The notes: generated from the letters alone by a model not told the origin. A stretch of DNA of 64,000 nt from Flavobacteriaceae bacterium UBA4166 (GCA_002379985.1 DFVG01000029.1:1-64000); one strand, 5' to 3'. Numbered from the stretch's first letter, positions 26,437-36,373 are shown. Numbers and translations are program-made.

Positions 26437-26997
26437 TTAGTACCAGGTAGTTTTTTCTTCAATAGAGGTATGTCGGGTTCCAGATTCCAGGGGCCCGTCG
26501 TATTTTCCCATATAGAAAAATCCCAAACATTGCTCTCCTTCGCCCATAGAAACATGTGCATTTAAATGGTTACGAAGGCCGGGAGAACTCCAATACGCTC
26601 CAATTCCCATTTCAGTAGCAGCAAGCCACATATTTTGAACGGCCATCGCAGTAGCGGCAATCTCTTCCCATTCGGGTACCGATTCATTAGGGTCTCGCTG
26701 CATACAAATTGCAATGACGCAAGCCGACTGCAACGGCTTTTCAGCAATTTTTTTCTGTTTAATCTTCGAAAATTTAACCGCTGTTTCTTCAAAGGTGCGT
26801 GCCAAAAAATCACTCAACCCTTTTCGTGACGCTTCAGAATGAAATACTTTAAACCGCCAAGGTTCGGTACGGCGGTGTGTAGGCGCCCAATTGGCAGCCT
26901 CTAGAAGTTGCGAAATTTCTTCTTTCGTGATAGGCGCTTCGCTATACTGAACCGGAAATACGGCGCGCCGACTGGCAATTAATTGATCAATACTCAT
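26437..26997 (-). CDS. Nitroreductase family protein
   Basis: 186 residues of the YdjA-like FMN-dependent nitroreductase group: MSIDQLIASRRAVFPVQYSEAPI (FMN phosphate contact R-R), LLEAANWAPTHRRTEPWRFKVF, IAATAMAVQNMWLAATEMGIGAYWSSPG and a C-terminal FFYMGKYDG. It reduces nitroaromatics, quinones or similar using NAD(P)H. It stands alone; a palindromic site lies in the gap to the divergent TetR gene. Confidence 0.85.
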   Translation of the reverse strand: MSIDQLIASRRAVFPVQYSEAPITKEEISQLLEAANWAPTHRRTEPWRFKVFHSEASRKGLSDFLARTFEETAVKFSKIKQKKIAEKPLQSACVIAICMQRDPNESVPEWEEIAATAMAVQNMWLAATEMGIGAYWSSPGLRNHLNAHVSMGEGEQCLGFFYMGKYDGPLESGTRHTSIEEKTTWY

Positions 26998-27070
26998 GTA
27001 TCAAATGTACTCGTAACGTTGGAAGCACCCTGACCGCTGGGTACTAAAAAAACGTTAATAATTTTAAAAT

Positions 27071-27087
27071 TAATAGTATTACTATTA
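27071..27087. promoter_or_regulatory. Palindrome, candidate TetR operator
   Basis: TAATAGTA/TACTATTA form a 17-bp palindrome around a single T at 27079, 25 bases before the TetR ATG at 27112. A leftward -7 box (TATGTTTG, minus strand, 27101-27094) overlaps the adjoining sequence. The site could serve autoregulation of the TetR gene and control of the divergent nitroreductase. This is inferred from position and symmetry only. Confidence 0.35.
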
Positions 27088-27111
27088 TTATTGCAAACAT
27101 AAATATTAATT

Positions 27112-27798
27112 ATGCAGAATTTACTTAGAAATTTTAAGGTGGTCATTCATGAGAAGCTCTATCTCAAAGACCCGGAGACTTCAGAATTAGGTAAAAAGAT
27201 TGTAGGCGAAAGCATATTATTAATTGACGAAATTGGGTTCGAAAGCTTTACATTCAAAAAGCTAGGAGCCCGAATTAGCAGTAACGAAAGCTCTATCTAC
27301 AGATATTTTGAGAACAAACATAAATTGCTTCTCTATCTCACGTCGTGGTATTGGGGATGGATGGAATATAAACTGGTCTTTCAAACGGCCAATATTGCTA
27401 ACTTGAATGTCCGCCTGAAAAAAGCTATTGAAGTACTTTCCGAAGAAATTCAAGAAGACACTAATATTTCACACGTCAATGAGAAAATCCTCAACGCCAT
27501 TATCATCAATGAATATTCTAAATCGTATCTCACCAAAGAAGTGGATCACGAAAACAAAGAAGGATACTTTGCCATTTATAAGCGTTTGGTAGGGAGGTTC
27601 GAAACCATTATTCAAGAAGCGCAACCCAACTATGTCTTCGCTGCAAGTCTTGCCAGTACCGTGATCGAAGGAGTACTTCATCAGCATTTCTTAAAACAAC
27701 ATTTTCCGTCACTTACCACGTGTAATAAACACACGGCACCTCAACAGTTTTTTACAGACCTCGTCTTTTCAACGCTAAATCTCAAAGAATATGAGTGA
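27112..27798 (+). CDS. TetR/AcrR family transcriptional regulator
   Basis: 228 residues. The N-terminal HTH has the TetR pattern (GESILLIDEIGFESFTFKKLGARISSNESSIYRYFENKHKLLLYLTSWYWGWM, ~28-85); the remainder is a helical ligand-binding/dimer domain (to VIEGVLHQHF). It overlaps the ABC transporter start by 8 bases and is the first gene of the TetR-ABC-HlyD-TolC operon, so it probably controls that transporter. The inducer is unknown. Confidence 0.85.
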   Translation: MQNLLRNFKVVIHEKLYLKDPETSELGKKIVGESILLIDEIGFESFTFKKLGARISSNESSIYRYFENKHKLLLYLTSWYWGWMEYKLVFQTANIANLNVRLKKAIEVLSEEIQEDTNISHVNEKILNAIIINEYSKSYLTKEVDHENKEGYFAIYKRLVGRFETIIQEAQPNYVFAASLASTVIEGVLHQHFLKQHFPSLTTCNKHTAPQQFFTDLVFSTLNLKEYE

Positions 27799-29458
27799 TC
27801 CAGCCGTCTCCCCTTGGAAACGTCTGATGAATCTATTAAAATTAGATCGGAAAGACATTCTCCAAATTATATATTACGCCATTTTCGCCGGACTCGTAAA
27901 TCTTTCGCTTCCTTTGGGAATCCAAGCGATCATTAACCTTATTCAAGGGGCCGAAATCAGCACCTCTTGGATCATTTTAGTAGTCCTCGTTACTTTGGGC
28001 GTTGCGTTTGTAGGGATCCTACAACTCATGCAATTTCGGATCATAGAAAATGTACAACAGAAAATATTCACCCGAGCGTCTTTTGAATTTGCATATCGCT
28101 TTCCGAAGATGAAAATGAGTGCCTTCTCGAAATACTATCCGCCTGAATTGGCCAATCGGTTTTTTGATACCGTAACGGTTCAGAAAGAGATCACCAAAAT
28201 TTTATTGGACTTCCCTGCGGCGTTGTTACAGATCATTTTCGGACTCATATTACTCTCCCTCTATCACCCGTTCTTCATTGTCTATGGGCTACTGTTGATC
28301 GGGGTCATTTACTTGATCATCAAGTTTACTGGAAAACGAGGCATGCTCACCAGTCTCGAAGAAAGTACACACAAATACCGAATTGCACATTGGCTTCAAG
28401 AAATTGCGCGCTCGGTGACCAGTTTTAAGCTCTCAGGAAAAACCACCCTGGCCATGAACAAGAACGATGCGTTAGTCACCGATTATTTGAGAGCCCGAGA
28501 AAGTCATTTTAAAGTATTGGTACTTCAATTTGCGCAACTCATCACCTTTAAGGTCTTAGTAACTGCAGGTTTGTTGTTGATAGGCGGAATATTAGTATTG
28601 AATCAGGAAATGAATATTGGGCAATTTGTCGCTGCGGAAATTATCATCCTATTGATCATTAGCGCTGTTGAAAAATTAATTCTAAGACTGGAATCTTTCT
28701 ACGACCTCCTTACCTCTTTGGAAAAACTAGGACAAGTGGTGGATAAGGAACTCGAAGCGCAAGAAGGAGCCAATCCTTTTGAAACCTCACGTCCATTTTC
28801 ACTAGAACTGGAAGGGGTTTCGTATCGAGCCAAGGATAATGGTGACCTGCTTTTAGACCAAGTACATCTGAACATCTCGAACAACACCCGCCTTTTGATT
28901 ACGGGCCCCAGTGGGTCGGGAAAATCCACTTTGCTCCAACTTATTTCAGGAATTCTTGAACCGTCTGATGGAAATATTTATGTGAATGAGCTTTCGCTGA
29001 AAGGAATTCTTCCTAATGCCTATCGCTCCGGAATTGGGCAATCCCTTTCCGAAGAAACCCCTTTTGAGGGCACGGTGCTTGAAAACCTCACTTTTGGAGA
29101 TCCTACGATTTCAAAAGAAGCCGTCAATACTGTAATTCAGGCCACGGGGTTAACGGCTTTTATCAAAAAGTTGCCCCATGGACTCGATACAATTATATAT
29201 CCGGAAGGAAAAAAGATCCCGTTTACCATTGCAAAGAAAATAGTGCTCGCCAGAAGTATTGTCACAGCTCCAAAATTGTTGTTACTAAATGAACCTTTAG
29301 AACAATTACCGCACGACGAACAAGCTGAAATTATCGCTTATTTGACGTCCCCGGAACGACCATGGAGCCTTGTTGTAGTGAGTCAGAACCCTCTTTGGAG
29401 AAAACATTGTAATGCCTTTGCGAGTATGAACAATGGTCGTTTAACCTTAAACTCATAG
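27791..29458 (+). CDS. ABC transporter permease/ATP-binding protein with degenerate NBD
   Basis: 555 residues: an N-terminal six-helix ABC exporter membrane domain (~30-320) and a C-terminal NBD. Walker A (GPSGSGKSTLLQL, ~377-389) and a Q-loop-like IGQSLSEETPFEGTVLENL are present. The signature region reads KKIPFTIAKKIVLARSI in place of LSGGQ, the Walker B tip is LLLLNEP (N for D), and the H-loop position reads VVSQNP without a His. The NBD may bind ATP weakly or hydrolyse it slowly. With HlyD and TolC partners it forms a type I-like efflux or secretion machine. Confidence 0.85.
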   Translation: MSDPAVSPWKRLMNLLKLDRKDILQIIYYAIFAGLVNLSLPLGIQAIINLIQGAEISTSWIILVVLVTLGVAFVGILQLMQFRIIENVQQKIFTRASFEFAYRFPKMKMSAFSKYYPPELANRFFDTVTVQKEITKILLDFPAALLQIIFGLILLSLYHPFFIVYGLLLIGVIYLIIKFTGKRGMLTSLEESTHKYRIAHWLQEIARSVTSFKLSGKTTLAMNKNDALVTDYLRARESHFKVLVLQFAQLITFKVLVTAGLLLIGGILVLNQEMNIGQFVAAEIIILLIISAVEKLILRLESFYDLLTSLEKLGQVVDKELEAQEGANPFETSRPFSLELEGVSYRAKDNGDLLLDQVHLNISNNTRLLITGPSGSGKSTLLQLISGILEPSDGNIYVNELSLKGILPNAYRSGIGQSLSEETPFEGTVLENLTFGDPTISKEAVNTVIQATGLTAFIKKLPHGLDTIIYPEGKKIPFTIAKKIVLARSIVTAPKLLLLNEPLEQLPHDEQAEIIAYLTSPERPWSLVVVSQNPLWRKHCNAFASMNNGRLTLNS

Positions 29459-29460
29459 CG

Positions 29461-30807
29461 ATGTTGAATATTTCAAATAACAGTGAAAGACCTCCTGTAG
29501 ATCTTACTCGATTTCGTTCGGGTGCGATCGTATTCCACAAGAGACACTATAAGCACTTTAATAGATTTCTGTTGTTGTTTGCTGGAATTGCCCTCGTGGT
29601 TATTTTCTTACCATGGACACAGACCGTTACGGGTACCGGTAGTTTAACTACCTTAACACCCGAGCAGCGCCCGCAAACCATTCAATCACCCATCCCCGGA
29701 AAGATTGAACAATGGTACGTTCGGGAAGGAGATTTTGTCGCAAAAGGAGATACTATTCTTCATATTTCTGAAGTAAAAAACGAATACTTCGATCCAAATT
29801 TAGTCTCGCGAACCGGTGAGCAGATCAATTCTAAAAGCCAGTCGGTTGCCTCCTACAAGAACAAGGTAAAAGCACTAGAGTTACAAGTTGGTGCCTTATC
29901 TCAGGAACGCCAGTTAAAGATAGAACAGGCAAAAAACAAATTGGCGCAAGCAAAACTTACCGTGAAAAGCGACAGTATCGATCTGGAAGCTGCGAAAACC
30001 AATGAGACCATTGCACAGCGACAATTTGAACGAATTCAAACATTGAACGAAGATGGACTCAAATCGCTCACGGAAGTAGAAGAAAAACGACTCAAGCTTC
30101 AAGAGACCGCAGCCAAATTGATCTCTCAGGAAAATAAATTTCTCGCCAGCAAAAATGAAGTGATCAATGCGCAAGTTGAACTAAGCAGGATTCAAGCTGA
30201 ATACGCTGATAAAATTGCAAAGGCCCAAAGTGATAAGTTTACGGCCCAGTCCAATCAATTCGATACGGAAGCCCAAGTCAGCAAACTGCAGAATGATTAC
30301 AGCAATTATGAAATACGAAGCAGTATGCACTACGTGCGAGCCCCACAAAATGGCTACATCAACAAAGCCATACGATCGGGCGTAGGTGAAACTTTTACCG
30401 AAGGAGAACAATTGGTAAGTATTATGCCGTCTCAATATGAAAAAGCCGTGGAGACTTTTGTAGACCCCATTGATGTTCCGTTGATTCATTTGGGCGAAAA
30501 AATGCGGATCCGTTTTGACGGTTGGCCAGCCATCGTCTTTAGTGGTTGGCCCAATCTTTCGTATGGAACCTACGGTGGAAAAGTAGTTGCCATAGAAAAC
30601 TATATTTCTACCAATGGGAAATATCGCGTGCTTTTGGCCCCAGATTCAGAGGATCACGAATGGCCGGAAGACCTCCGAATTGGAGGCGGAGCGTTCACAC
30701 TGGCATTGCTGGAAGATGTCCCAATTTGGTATGAACTGTGGCGCCAATTGAACGGATTCCCACCTAATTTCTACACGCCAAATGCTCCTAAAACCACCCA
30801 AAAATAA
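29461..30807 (+). CDS. HlyD/MFP family periplasmic adaptor
   Basis: 448 residues. An N-terminal membrane helix (~35-55) is followed by a biotinyl-lipoyl-type domain (QSPIPGKIEQWYVREGDFVAKGDTILHISEVK) split by a long alpha-helical hairpin (~110-285, rich in K/E/A/Q), the second lipoyl half (RAPQNGYINKAIRSGVGETFTEGEQLVSIMP) and beta domains. It bridges the inner-membrane ABC exporter and the TolC channel. It starts 2 bases after the ABC gene. Confidence 0.9.
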   Translation: MLNISNNSERPPVDLTRFRSGAIVFHKRHYKHFNRFLLLFAGIALVVIFLPWTQTVTGTGSLTTLTPEQRPQTIQSPIPGKIEQWYVREGDFVAKGDTILHISEVKNEYFDPNLVSRTGEQINSKSQSVASYKNKVKALELQVGALSQERQLKIEQAKNKLAQAKLTVKSDSIDLEAAKTNETIAQRQFERIQTLNEDGLKSLTEVEEKRLKLQETAAKLISQENKFLASKNEVINAQVELSRIQAEYADKIAKAQSDKFTAQSNQFDTEAQVSKLQNDYSNYEIRSSMHYVRAPQNGYINKAIRSGVGETFTEGEQLVSIMPSQYEKAVETFVDPIDVPLIHLGEKMRIRFDGWPAIVFSGWPNLSYGTYGGKVVAIENYISTNGKYRVLLAPDSEDHEWPEDLRIGGGAFTLALLEDVPIWYELWRQLNGFPPNFYTPNAPKTTQK

Positions 30808-30814
30808 GCGCAGC

Positions 30815-32212
30815 ATGAGATCACTCTTTGTATGTATATTACTAGGAATGGCTACCACCGGCGCCTTGGCCCAATCTTCAATACTCAGTTTTGAAGAATA
30901 CATGGCGCAGGTAAAAGCATTTCATCCGGTGGTGAAGCAGGCGCAATTACAGCTAGAAATGAGCGAAGCTGCTCTACTGGAGTCGCGTGGTGGTTTTGAT
31001 CCAAAGATCGAAGTAGATTTTGAGAGCAAGGAATTCAAAAATACCGAGTATTACAACAATTTAAATTCTAGTTTTAAGATCCCTACTTGGTACGGTATCG
31101 AACTCAAGGCATCGTGGGAACAAAATTCAGGACAGTTTTTGAATCCTCAGAAAACAGTTCCGGAAGACGGACTCTATAGCGCAGGGGTACAACTTTCGTT
31201 GAAGGAAGGATTTCTGCTTACCAAACGTATGGCCGCTGTAAAAAAAGCCACCTTATTCGTACAACAAACCCAGGCGGAGCGTGATTTGCTTGTCACCGAG
31301 ATTTTATATGAAGCGGCAACAGCATACATAGAATGGCTTAAAGCGTATAAAGAACGTTCGGTATATCAAAACATTCTCAGCAACGCCGAAACACGCTTCC
31401 GAGGGGTTCAGAAACAATCAGAATTAGGAGCGTTGGCGGCAATTGACAGTACCGAAGCGAAAATTGCTTTTCAAAACCGACAACTTTCGTTGGAAGCTGC
31501 GCAACTTAATTATGTAAAAACCTCACTTGAGATTGCCAATTATCTTTGGGTTGCCGATAACATTCCGGTAGAACTTCAAGAAGGTATGGTTCCGGGAGAA
31601 GTTTCTCCATCAGCCATAGACGATGTCTTGTCATTGGTTGAAACTTTGTTATCGTCCTTTTCAGCAGAAAATCATCCTAAGATTCTTTCCGCAGCGCGGA
31701 AACTCGATCAACTACAACTGGACGCACGCCTAAAAGCCAATTTATTATTACCGGACGTGACCGCCTACTACAATTTTTTAACGACAGAGCCTACCCTTGC
31801 AAACAGCTTGAATACAGATAATTTAAAGGCGGGACTCCAACTTTCAGTGCCTTTATTTCTTCGGAAGGAACGAGGCGCTCTAAAGCTCGCTAGGACCAAA
31901 GTACGAGATGGAGAATATGCCTTGGCAAACACGCGCGTGCAACTTCAGAATAAACTAAATGCAAGGCTCAGCGCCATTACTTCATATGAAACTCAGTTTC
32001 AATTGATCAATGATATTGTTCAAAACACACAAACCCTTTGGCGCGCAGAAAGCCGAAAATTTGAACTTGGAGAAAGCTCTTTGTTTTTGGTCATTTCCCG
32101 AGAAAACAATTATATCGAAGCGCGTCTAAAAGAAATTGATGTAGAAAATAAATGGTTTCAAGCCAAAATTGAACTGTTCAAAACCTTGGCGCAACCTAAT
32201 CTAACGCAATAA
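30815..32212 (+). CDS. TolC family outer-membrane efflux protein
   Basis: About 465 residues from the ATG at 30815, which opens a signal peptide (LLGMATTGALAQ); the frame also allows 30782, overlapping hlyD. Helical TolC barrel pattern: SFEEYMAQVKAFHPVVKQAQLQLEMSEAALLESRGGFDPK at the N-terminus, and a second half with LKAGLQLSVPLFLRKERGALKLARTKVRDGEYAL. It is the outer-membrane exit of the TetR-ABC-HlyD-TolC set. The 3' end overlaps the convergent MauG gene by 12 bases. Confidence 0.9.
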   Translation: MRSLFVCILLGMATTGALAQSSILSFEEYMAQVKAFHPVVKQAQLQLEMSEAALLESRGGFDPKIEVDFESKEFKNTEYYNNLNSSFKIPTWYGIELKASWEQNSGQFLNPQKTVPEDGLYSAGVQLSLKEGFLLTKRMAAVKKATLFVQQTQAERDLLVTEILYEAATAYIEWLKAYKERSVYQNILSNAETRFRGVQKQSELGALAAIDSTEAKIAFQNRQLSLEAAQLNYVKTSLEIANYLWVADNIPVELQEGMVPGEVSPSAIDDVLSLVETLLSSFSAENHPKILSAARKLDQLQLDARLKANLLLPDVTAYYNFLTTEPTLANSLNTDNLKAGLQLSVPLFLRKERGALKLARTKVRDGEYALANTRVQLQNKLNARLSAITSYETQFQLINDIVQNTQTLWRAESRKFELGESSLFLVISRENNYIEARLKEIDVENKWFQAKIELFKTLAQPNLTQ

Positions 32213-34144
32213 TTTTCGCGTATTAAATTGCGGATCTTCAAAATCGCGGGGCAATTCAGGGAGTTCAGTATCTGTAGTACCGTCGTCTAGCGTTTTCATA
32301 AATGCGATGATCGCATCGATTTCTGCTTCGGAAAGGTTCAACGGATCCGGGGCTAAGGTCTGATTTTCTAAGGTCATCCCTCTTCCGGCTCCCCCACCTT
32401 CATTGTAAAAATCCATTACCTCCTCCAGCGTGTCGTAAATGCCGTTGTGCATGTACGGGGCTGTTTTTGCAATGTTCCGAACCGTTGGCGTTTTAAACGC
32501 ATGCTTGAAGAATGGCGCGACCTCGCGCATGGCACCGTTGCCCAATCGGCCGATATCGGTATCTAAGGTTAGCGGTTGGTCTTTGTGAAAAGGAACACCA
32601 AGGACTTCGCTTTCTGACTCTGAGTACAAGGGCGGAACGGTTCCGGAGAACAACGGCATAAAATGACAGGTAGCGCAGGCGGCTTTCCCTGTAAATAGGT
32701 TAAAGCCTTGTTCTTCTTTAGCAGACAGTGTGACTTCGGCACCCTGAAAATAGCGATCAAGCTTACTGTTGAAAGCATTCAATCGCATCACATAGGCGGC
32801 TAAGGCATAATCAAGTTGATAGGGACGCATCATGGTTTGCTTCGGAAAAGCTCGCTGAAACCCTTTTTTATATGTCGGACTCAGTTCTAGCTTCGCAATA
32901 ATTTCTTGGTAATTGGTATTGAATTCCTCTTTGCTCATGATCACATGCTCAAATTGATCTTCCAAACGTTTGGTACGCATGTCGTGAAAGTATCCGGAAG
33001 CGTAGACAGAATAGTTGAGCGTCATCGCATTGCGCGCCAAGGTGCCACCTTGATTATTGGCGCTTTTGGGAAGTCCGTCTGTAAAGGCTTTTTCTGGCGC
33101 ATGACAGGTAGCGCATGACATGCGGTTGTCGAGAGAAAGAATGGGGTCGTGAAATAGTTTTTTTCCAAGAGCTGCTAAAGCTTCAAATTGTGCATTGGGG
33201 TCAATGCTTACATAATAGAATTCATTTAAAAAATCTGGGGAAAATAAATGATCCGCTTCCGAATTGACTGCCAACGGAAACCGAGACACCTCAGCAATTG
33301 TTTCGTATTGCAAGACGGTGTGAATGTCTTTAATGGTTTTATAGATGGGATTTGCCACCTCTTTTATGAACTGTAATCGATTGAAAGCATCAAAAGAAGC
33401 ATGCTCAGTAGCGGCTATTCCTGAATCAAACAAATCGTTTAAATGATCCAAAAGTTCGGGCGCTTTCACCTGTGCTAATTCGTCTTCGTAATAGTTAAAA
33501 TACGATTGGAGCGATTGCAACACAATTTTGGTGTCTTCCACCCCTTGTAAGGTTCCGGGCGTGTCAAAACCGGTGACTCCCAAGGTTGTGATTCGCAACA
33601 CGGCTTGGCGTGAAGCTTCTAAAAACTGACGGTCATTTATTTTTTGGGTCTGCACAAAAGAAACCAATCGGTTGGCTTGTACGTTTATTTTTTTCGCTTG
33701 AAATGTAAGTTCTTCTTGTAGGTTGGGAGTGAATTCTTCCACCATTAATTCATCAATAACCTGCAATCCTTTTGGTTCAAGAATCGCATAATCAGAAACT
33801 TTAGGTTCTAATTTGGGTAATGGCGCTCCGTTTAACACTTTGTCGTACGCTTCTTTATCAAGATATTCTAACAGAAAAGAAACTTTTTTAAATTGATCCC
33901 GCAGGTTTCTGTAGGCGGAATGGAGTTGCGCTTCCTTTTTAGTTCCTTTCTGAAATGCCGATGCCGTTGCTTCAAACTGAGCGGTTGCTTCAGTAAATTC
34001 GATAAGATCTTCCTTGTACTGTTTATTGATATGACCAATGGCCTTATTCACGTAAGTACTTTTAGAGACCCGCGGTTTGCTGGCTAAAATTAGGAAGGCG
34101 CTTATAAAAATGCTTCCGAAGAGTAGTAAAGTATCGGTTCGCAT
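32201..34144 (-). CDS. MauG/CcpA-type dihaem cytochrome c peroxidase with helical N-terminal extension
   Basis: 647 residues with an N-terminal hydrophobic segment (~7-21). Two c-type haem sites are present: CATCHAPE (~345) and CATCHFMP (~490), the latter followed by LFSG. Surrounding sequences (GKKLFHDPILSLDNRMSCATCH, KTPTVRNIAKTAPYMHNGIYDTLEEVMDFYNEGG) are those of bacterial dihaem peroxidases. The 280-residue helical N-terminal extension makes it nearly double the usual family length; similar proteins are known in Bacteroidetes. It acts in the periplasm on H2O2 or as a MauG-type oxidase. It is followed leftward by the converging tolC gene. Confidence 0.85.
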   Translation of the reverse strand: MRTDTLLLFGSIFISAFLILASKPRVSKSTYVNKAIGHINKQYKEDLIEFTEATAQFEATASAFQKGTKKEAQLHSAYRNLRDQFKKVSFLLEYLDKEAYDKVLNGAPLPKLEPKVSDYAILEPKGLQVIDELMVEEFTPNLQEELTFQAKKINVQANRLVSFVQTQKINDRQFLEASRQAVLRITTLGVTGFDTPGTLQGVEDTKIVLQSLQSYFNYYEDELAQVKAPELLDHLNDLFDSGIAATEHASFDAFNRLQFIKEVANPIYKTIKDIHTVLQYETIAEVSRFPLAVNSEADHLFSPDFLNEFYYVSIDPNAQFEALAALGKKLFHDPILSLDNRMSCATCHAPEKAFTDGLPKSANNQGGTLARNAMTLNYSVYASGYFHDMRTKRLEDQFEHVIMSKEEFNTNYQEIIAKLELSPTYKKGFQRAFPKQTMMRPYQLDYALAAYVMRLNAFNSKLDRYFQGAEVTLSAKEEQGFNLFTGKAACATCHFMPLFSGTVPPLYSESESEVLGVPFHKDQPLTLDTDIGRLGNGAMREVAPFFKHAFKTPTVRNIAKTAPYMHNGIYDTLEEVMDFYNEGGGAGRGMTLENQTLAPDPLNLSEAEIDAIIAFMKTLDDGTTDTELPELPRDFEDPQFNTRKLLR

Positions 34145-34164
34145 GGCAGTGTTGTTTTATGGAG

Positions 34165-34191
34165 AAAACCGGGCGCTGCTAGGCACCCGGT
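34165..34191 (-). terminator. Intrinsic terminator of the PhoX-like gene
   Basis: On the minus strand ACCGGG pairs with CCCGGT (plus 34168-34173 with 34186-34191) with an internal GC pair extension, and a short TTTT tract follows. It lies 21 bases after the PhoX-like stop at 34213 and 20 bases before the MauG start. Confidence 0.65.
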
Positions 34192-34212
34192 CTTCAGTGA
34201 ATATGAAAAAAA

Positions 34213-36060
34213 TTACTTAACTAGCAGTTTCTTGGTGTCCCCTTCTTTGGTTTTCAACAAATAGGTTCCTGTCTGTAATCCTGAAATATCAATGGATTTC
34301 ACATTGCGATATACAGCCACTCGTTTTCCAGAGATGTCGTACAAGGCGATGTCTGTCACTTTATTGAAATATACGATACGCTCTGTTGGGTTTGGATAGA
34401 TAACGAAACCTTGCGTATCTTCTTCAAATTCTGGCGCTGATAAGGTATCGATGGCTCCTGAATCGTCAAATCCGGTGATAGCAAACGTAAGTGAATTATT
34501 GTACGGAAATGGATTTGCACCGTCAGGGTGTTGTGAATTAACTAATACTGATTTTCCATCAGAAGTAGCACAAGCTCCGGTAATTTCAGCACCTCGCGGG
34601 GTTTGGGTTAAACGAATCAAATCGCCCACCGTAGGATCGGTCGTTTCCATATCTAAAATATACATTTCACACATTCTGTCGTCTGGATATTCTAGTGGCG
34701 TTCTTCCGAAGGAAGTACCGTTCAAATCTTCATTGATCAACATATACGTTTTGTCTTCTCCGGCTACATTCACATACAACATGTTCAAACCATCAGGGTT
34801 GGAAAGATGCTTAGAAGGATAGTTAGCAAGCGGCGGACTCGCAGCGAAGTAAGGTCCTCCTTCCACAAAAATAGTAACATCACCCGTCGCAGGATCGTAT
34901 TCAAGGATACGCCCGTAGTAATCCCAGTAATCAGAATCATCAGGACCTGACACTCCTTGATCGGCTGCACGCTGAATATGGTGTGGCGCGAATACTGCTC
35001 CCGCAGCCAATTCGTCTGCCCAGTTTCCGGCAGGATTGTCACGACCGGTTTCGGTCATATAGATCTTTCCGGTATTCTTATCGATAGTCACCCATTCCAA
35101 ACGGTTGAACATGGTGGCTCCGACTGAAACCGCTTCAGAACTGAAGTTCAACATCTTCTCAAAATCGTCGTTGTTGATTTCTACCCAAGGATCGCCCGGC
35201 ACATCGTGTTTATACACATATGTAGTTCCTACGGTGAAATCTCCTGCTTCATCAGCAACGAATTTGGTAAAGAATCCCGGGGTGGCATCGGCACCGGTAT
35301 ACACAGTACGATTATCGTTGGCTACCGTTCCTCCTTCAAAAGGTTGACGCCCCCAGTTATATTGTTTGCGCACGGCTTTAGAAGCACGAGGATCGATCTC
35401 TACCATCCAGTTAAAGTTTTGGTACTTCGGAATGGTTTGGAAGTTCGCCATTTCAAATTCGGTATACTTAATAGTATATGCTGTGGTATCACGTACCCCG
35501 TTTCCAGAATCATAAATACTCGCGTTATCACTTCGGAACCACTCCTCTGCAGTCCAAATACGTCCGTCAACATTAGAGTTGATCCCACCACAGTTCATTC
35601 CGGTTTCTCCCACGTTCGAAAAATCTACGTTGAAGAAATCTCCTGAACGGCCGTCCGATAAATTTTGTGGGATGACATATAATTCATCGCTCACAGGATC
35701 GCGACCCAATAAGAAAGTGGTCATTCCTCCTCCGTCGCCAAGTTTGTCATCGGCTAAGATCATCTCGTGGTTTACGGAAGCCCATCCAATAGCATTAGGA
35801 TCGTCCACACAATCTTCAGCAGTTAGTGGCGTAAACCCAATAAAGTCATGCCATTGCTTAGCAGGAACGGCTTCGTTGCTTCCGGTTTGCACCATATCTT
35901 CTCCACCGATAAATAAGATCTGAAATTGAAAAGGAGAAGGTGGCACGACTACTTCAGTCGCTTCCCAATCGGTTTCTACTACACGCGTGGGAAAAACGCT
36001 TTGCGCCATCATAGAAACGCTGAAGGCTAGCATGCATAGTAAAAGTACTTGTTGTTTCAT
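34213..36060 (-). CDS. PhoX-like (DUF839) secreted protein with type IX sorting domain
   Basis: About 615 residues from the ATG at 36060 (signal peptide MKQQVLLLCMLAFSVSMMAQ); the frame extends to 36102. The body is DUF839/PhoX-like: a WASVNHEM segment, TFLLGRDPVSDELYVIPQNL, MNCGGINSNVDGRIWTAEEW, LEWVTIDKNTGKIYMTETGRD and NPDGLNM. PhoX proteins are calcium- and iron-dependent alkaline phosphatases, but I cannot verify every metal ligand. The last ~65 residues (FVIYPNPTERIVYFNK...LLKTKEGDTKKLLVK) form a type A T9SS sorting domain, so it is exported to the cell surface or medium. Confidence 0.8.
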   Translation of the reverse strand: MKQQVLLLCMLAFSVSMMAQSVFPTRVVETDWEATEVVVPPSPFQFQILFIGGEDMVQTGSNEAVPAKQWHDFIGFTPLTAEDCVDDPNAIGWASVNHEMILADDKLGDGGGMTTFLLGRDPVSDELYVIPQNLSDGRSGDFFNVDFSNVGETGMNCGGINSNVDGRIWTAEEWFRSDNASIYDSGNGVRDTTAYTIKYTEFEMANFQTIPKYQNFNWMVEIDPRASKAVRKQYNWGRQPFEGGTVANDNRTVYTGADATPGFFTKFVADEAGDFTVGTTYVYKHDVPGDPWVEINNDDFEKMLNFSSEAVSVGATMFNRLEWVTIDKNTGKIYMTETGRDNPAGNWADELAAGAVFAPHHIQRAADQGVSGPDDSDYWDYYGRILEYDPATGDVTIFVEGGPYFAASPPLANYPSKHLSNPDGLNMLYVNVAGEDKTYMLINEDLNGTSFGRTPLEYPDDRMCEMYILDMETTDPTVGDLIRLTQTPRGAEITGACATSDGKSVLVNSQHPDGANPFPYNNSLTFAITGFDDSGAIDTLSAPEFEEDTQGFVIYPNPTERIVYFNKVTDIALYDISGKRVAVYRNVKSIDISGLQTGTYLLKTKEGDTKKLLVK

Positions 36061-36373
36061 TTTTTGGTTTTTTTTGATGTTTTGGTTCGAATTAAAAGAC
36101 ACCTAAAACTAAAATCACCATGTTATGAAACCTTGAACTAGAGTTGAACGAACCGTTAGTCGAACGTTAAGGCTTGACTTGCATTGTTAGGATATTGAAA
36201 GGATATCTTGAATATATTTCAAGATTTGGTAAAACCACTGTTGTACGGCCAATTCCTACAAAAGGGCTCGAATCCACTAATATATAGTAGATTCATCAGG
36301 CCGGAATAAACATGCCAACTCATCCTTAACATGCAAAACCCGGTCTATTTAGACCTCCTCTAAATACGCAATC
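36061..36373. other. Intergenic region with a palindrome
   Basis: A 313-base gap upstream of the PhoX-like gene. An imperfect palindrome ATCTTGA-N7-TCAAGAT lies at 36205-36225 and could be a regulator site. The gap also ends with short matching stretches near 36300. No Pho-box consensus is expected or seen for this phylum. I see no RNA gene or coding frame. Confidence 0.3.
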
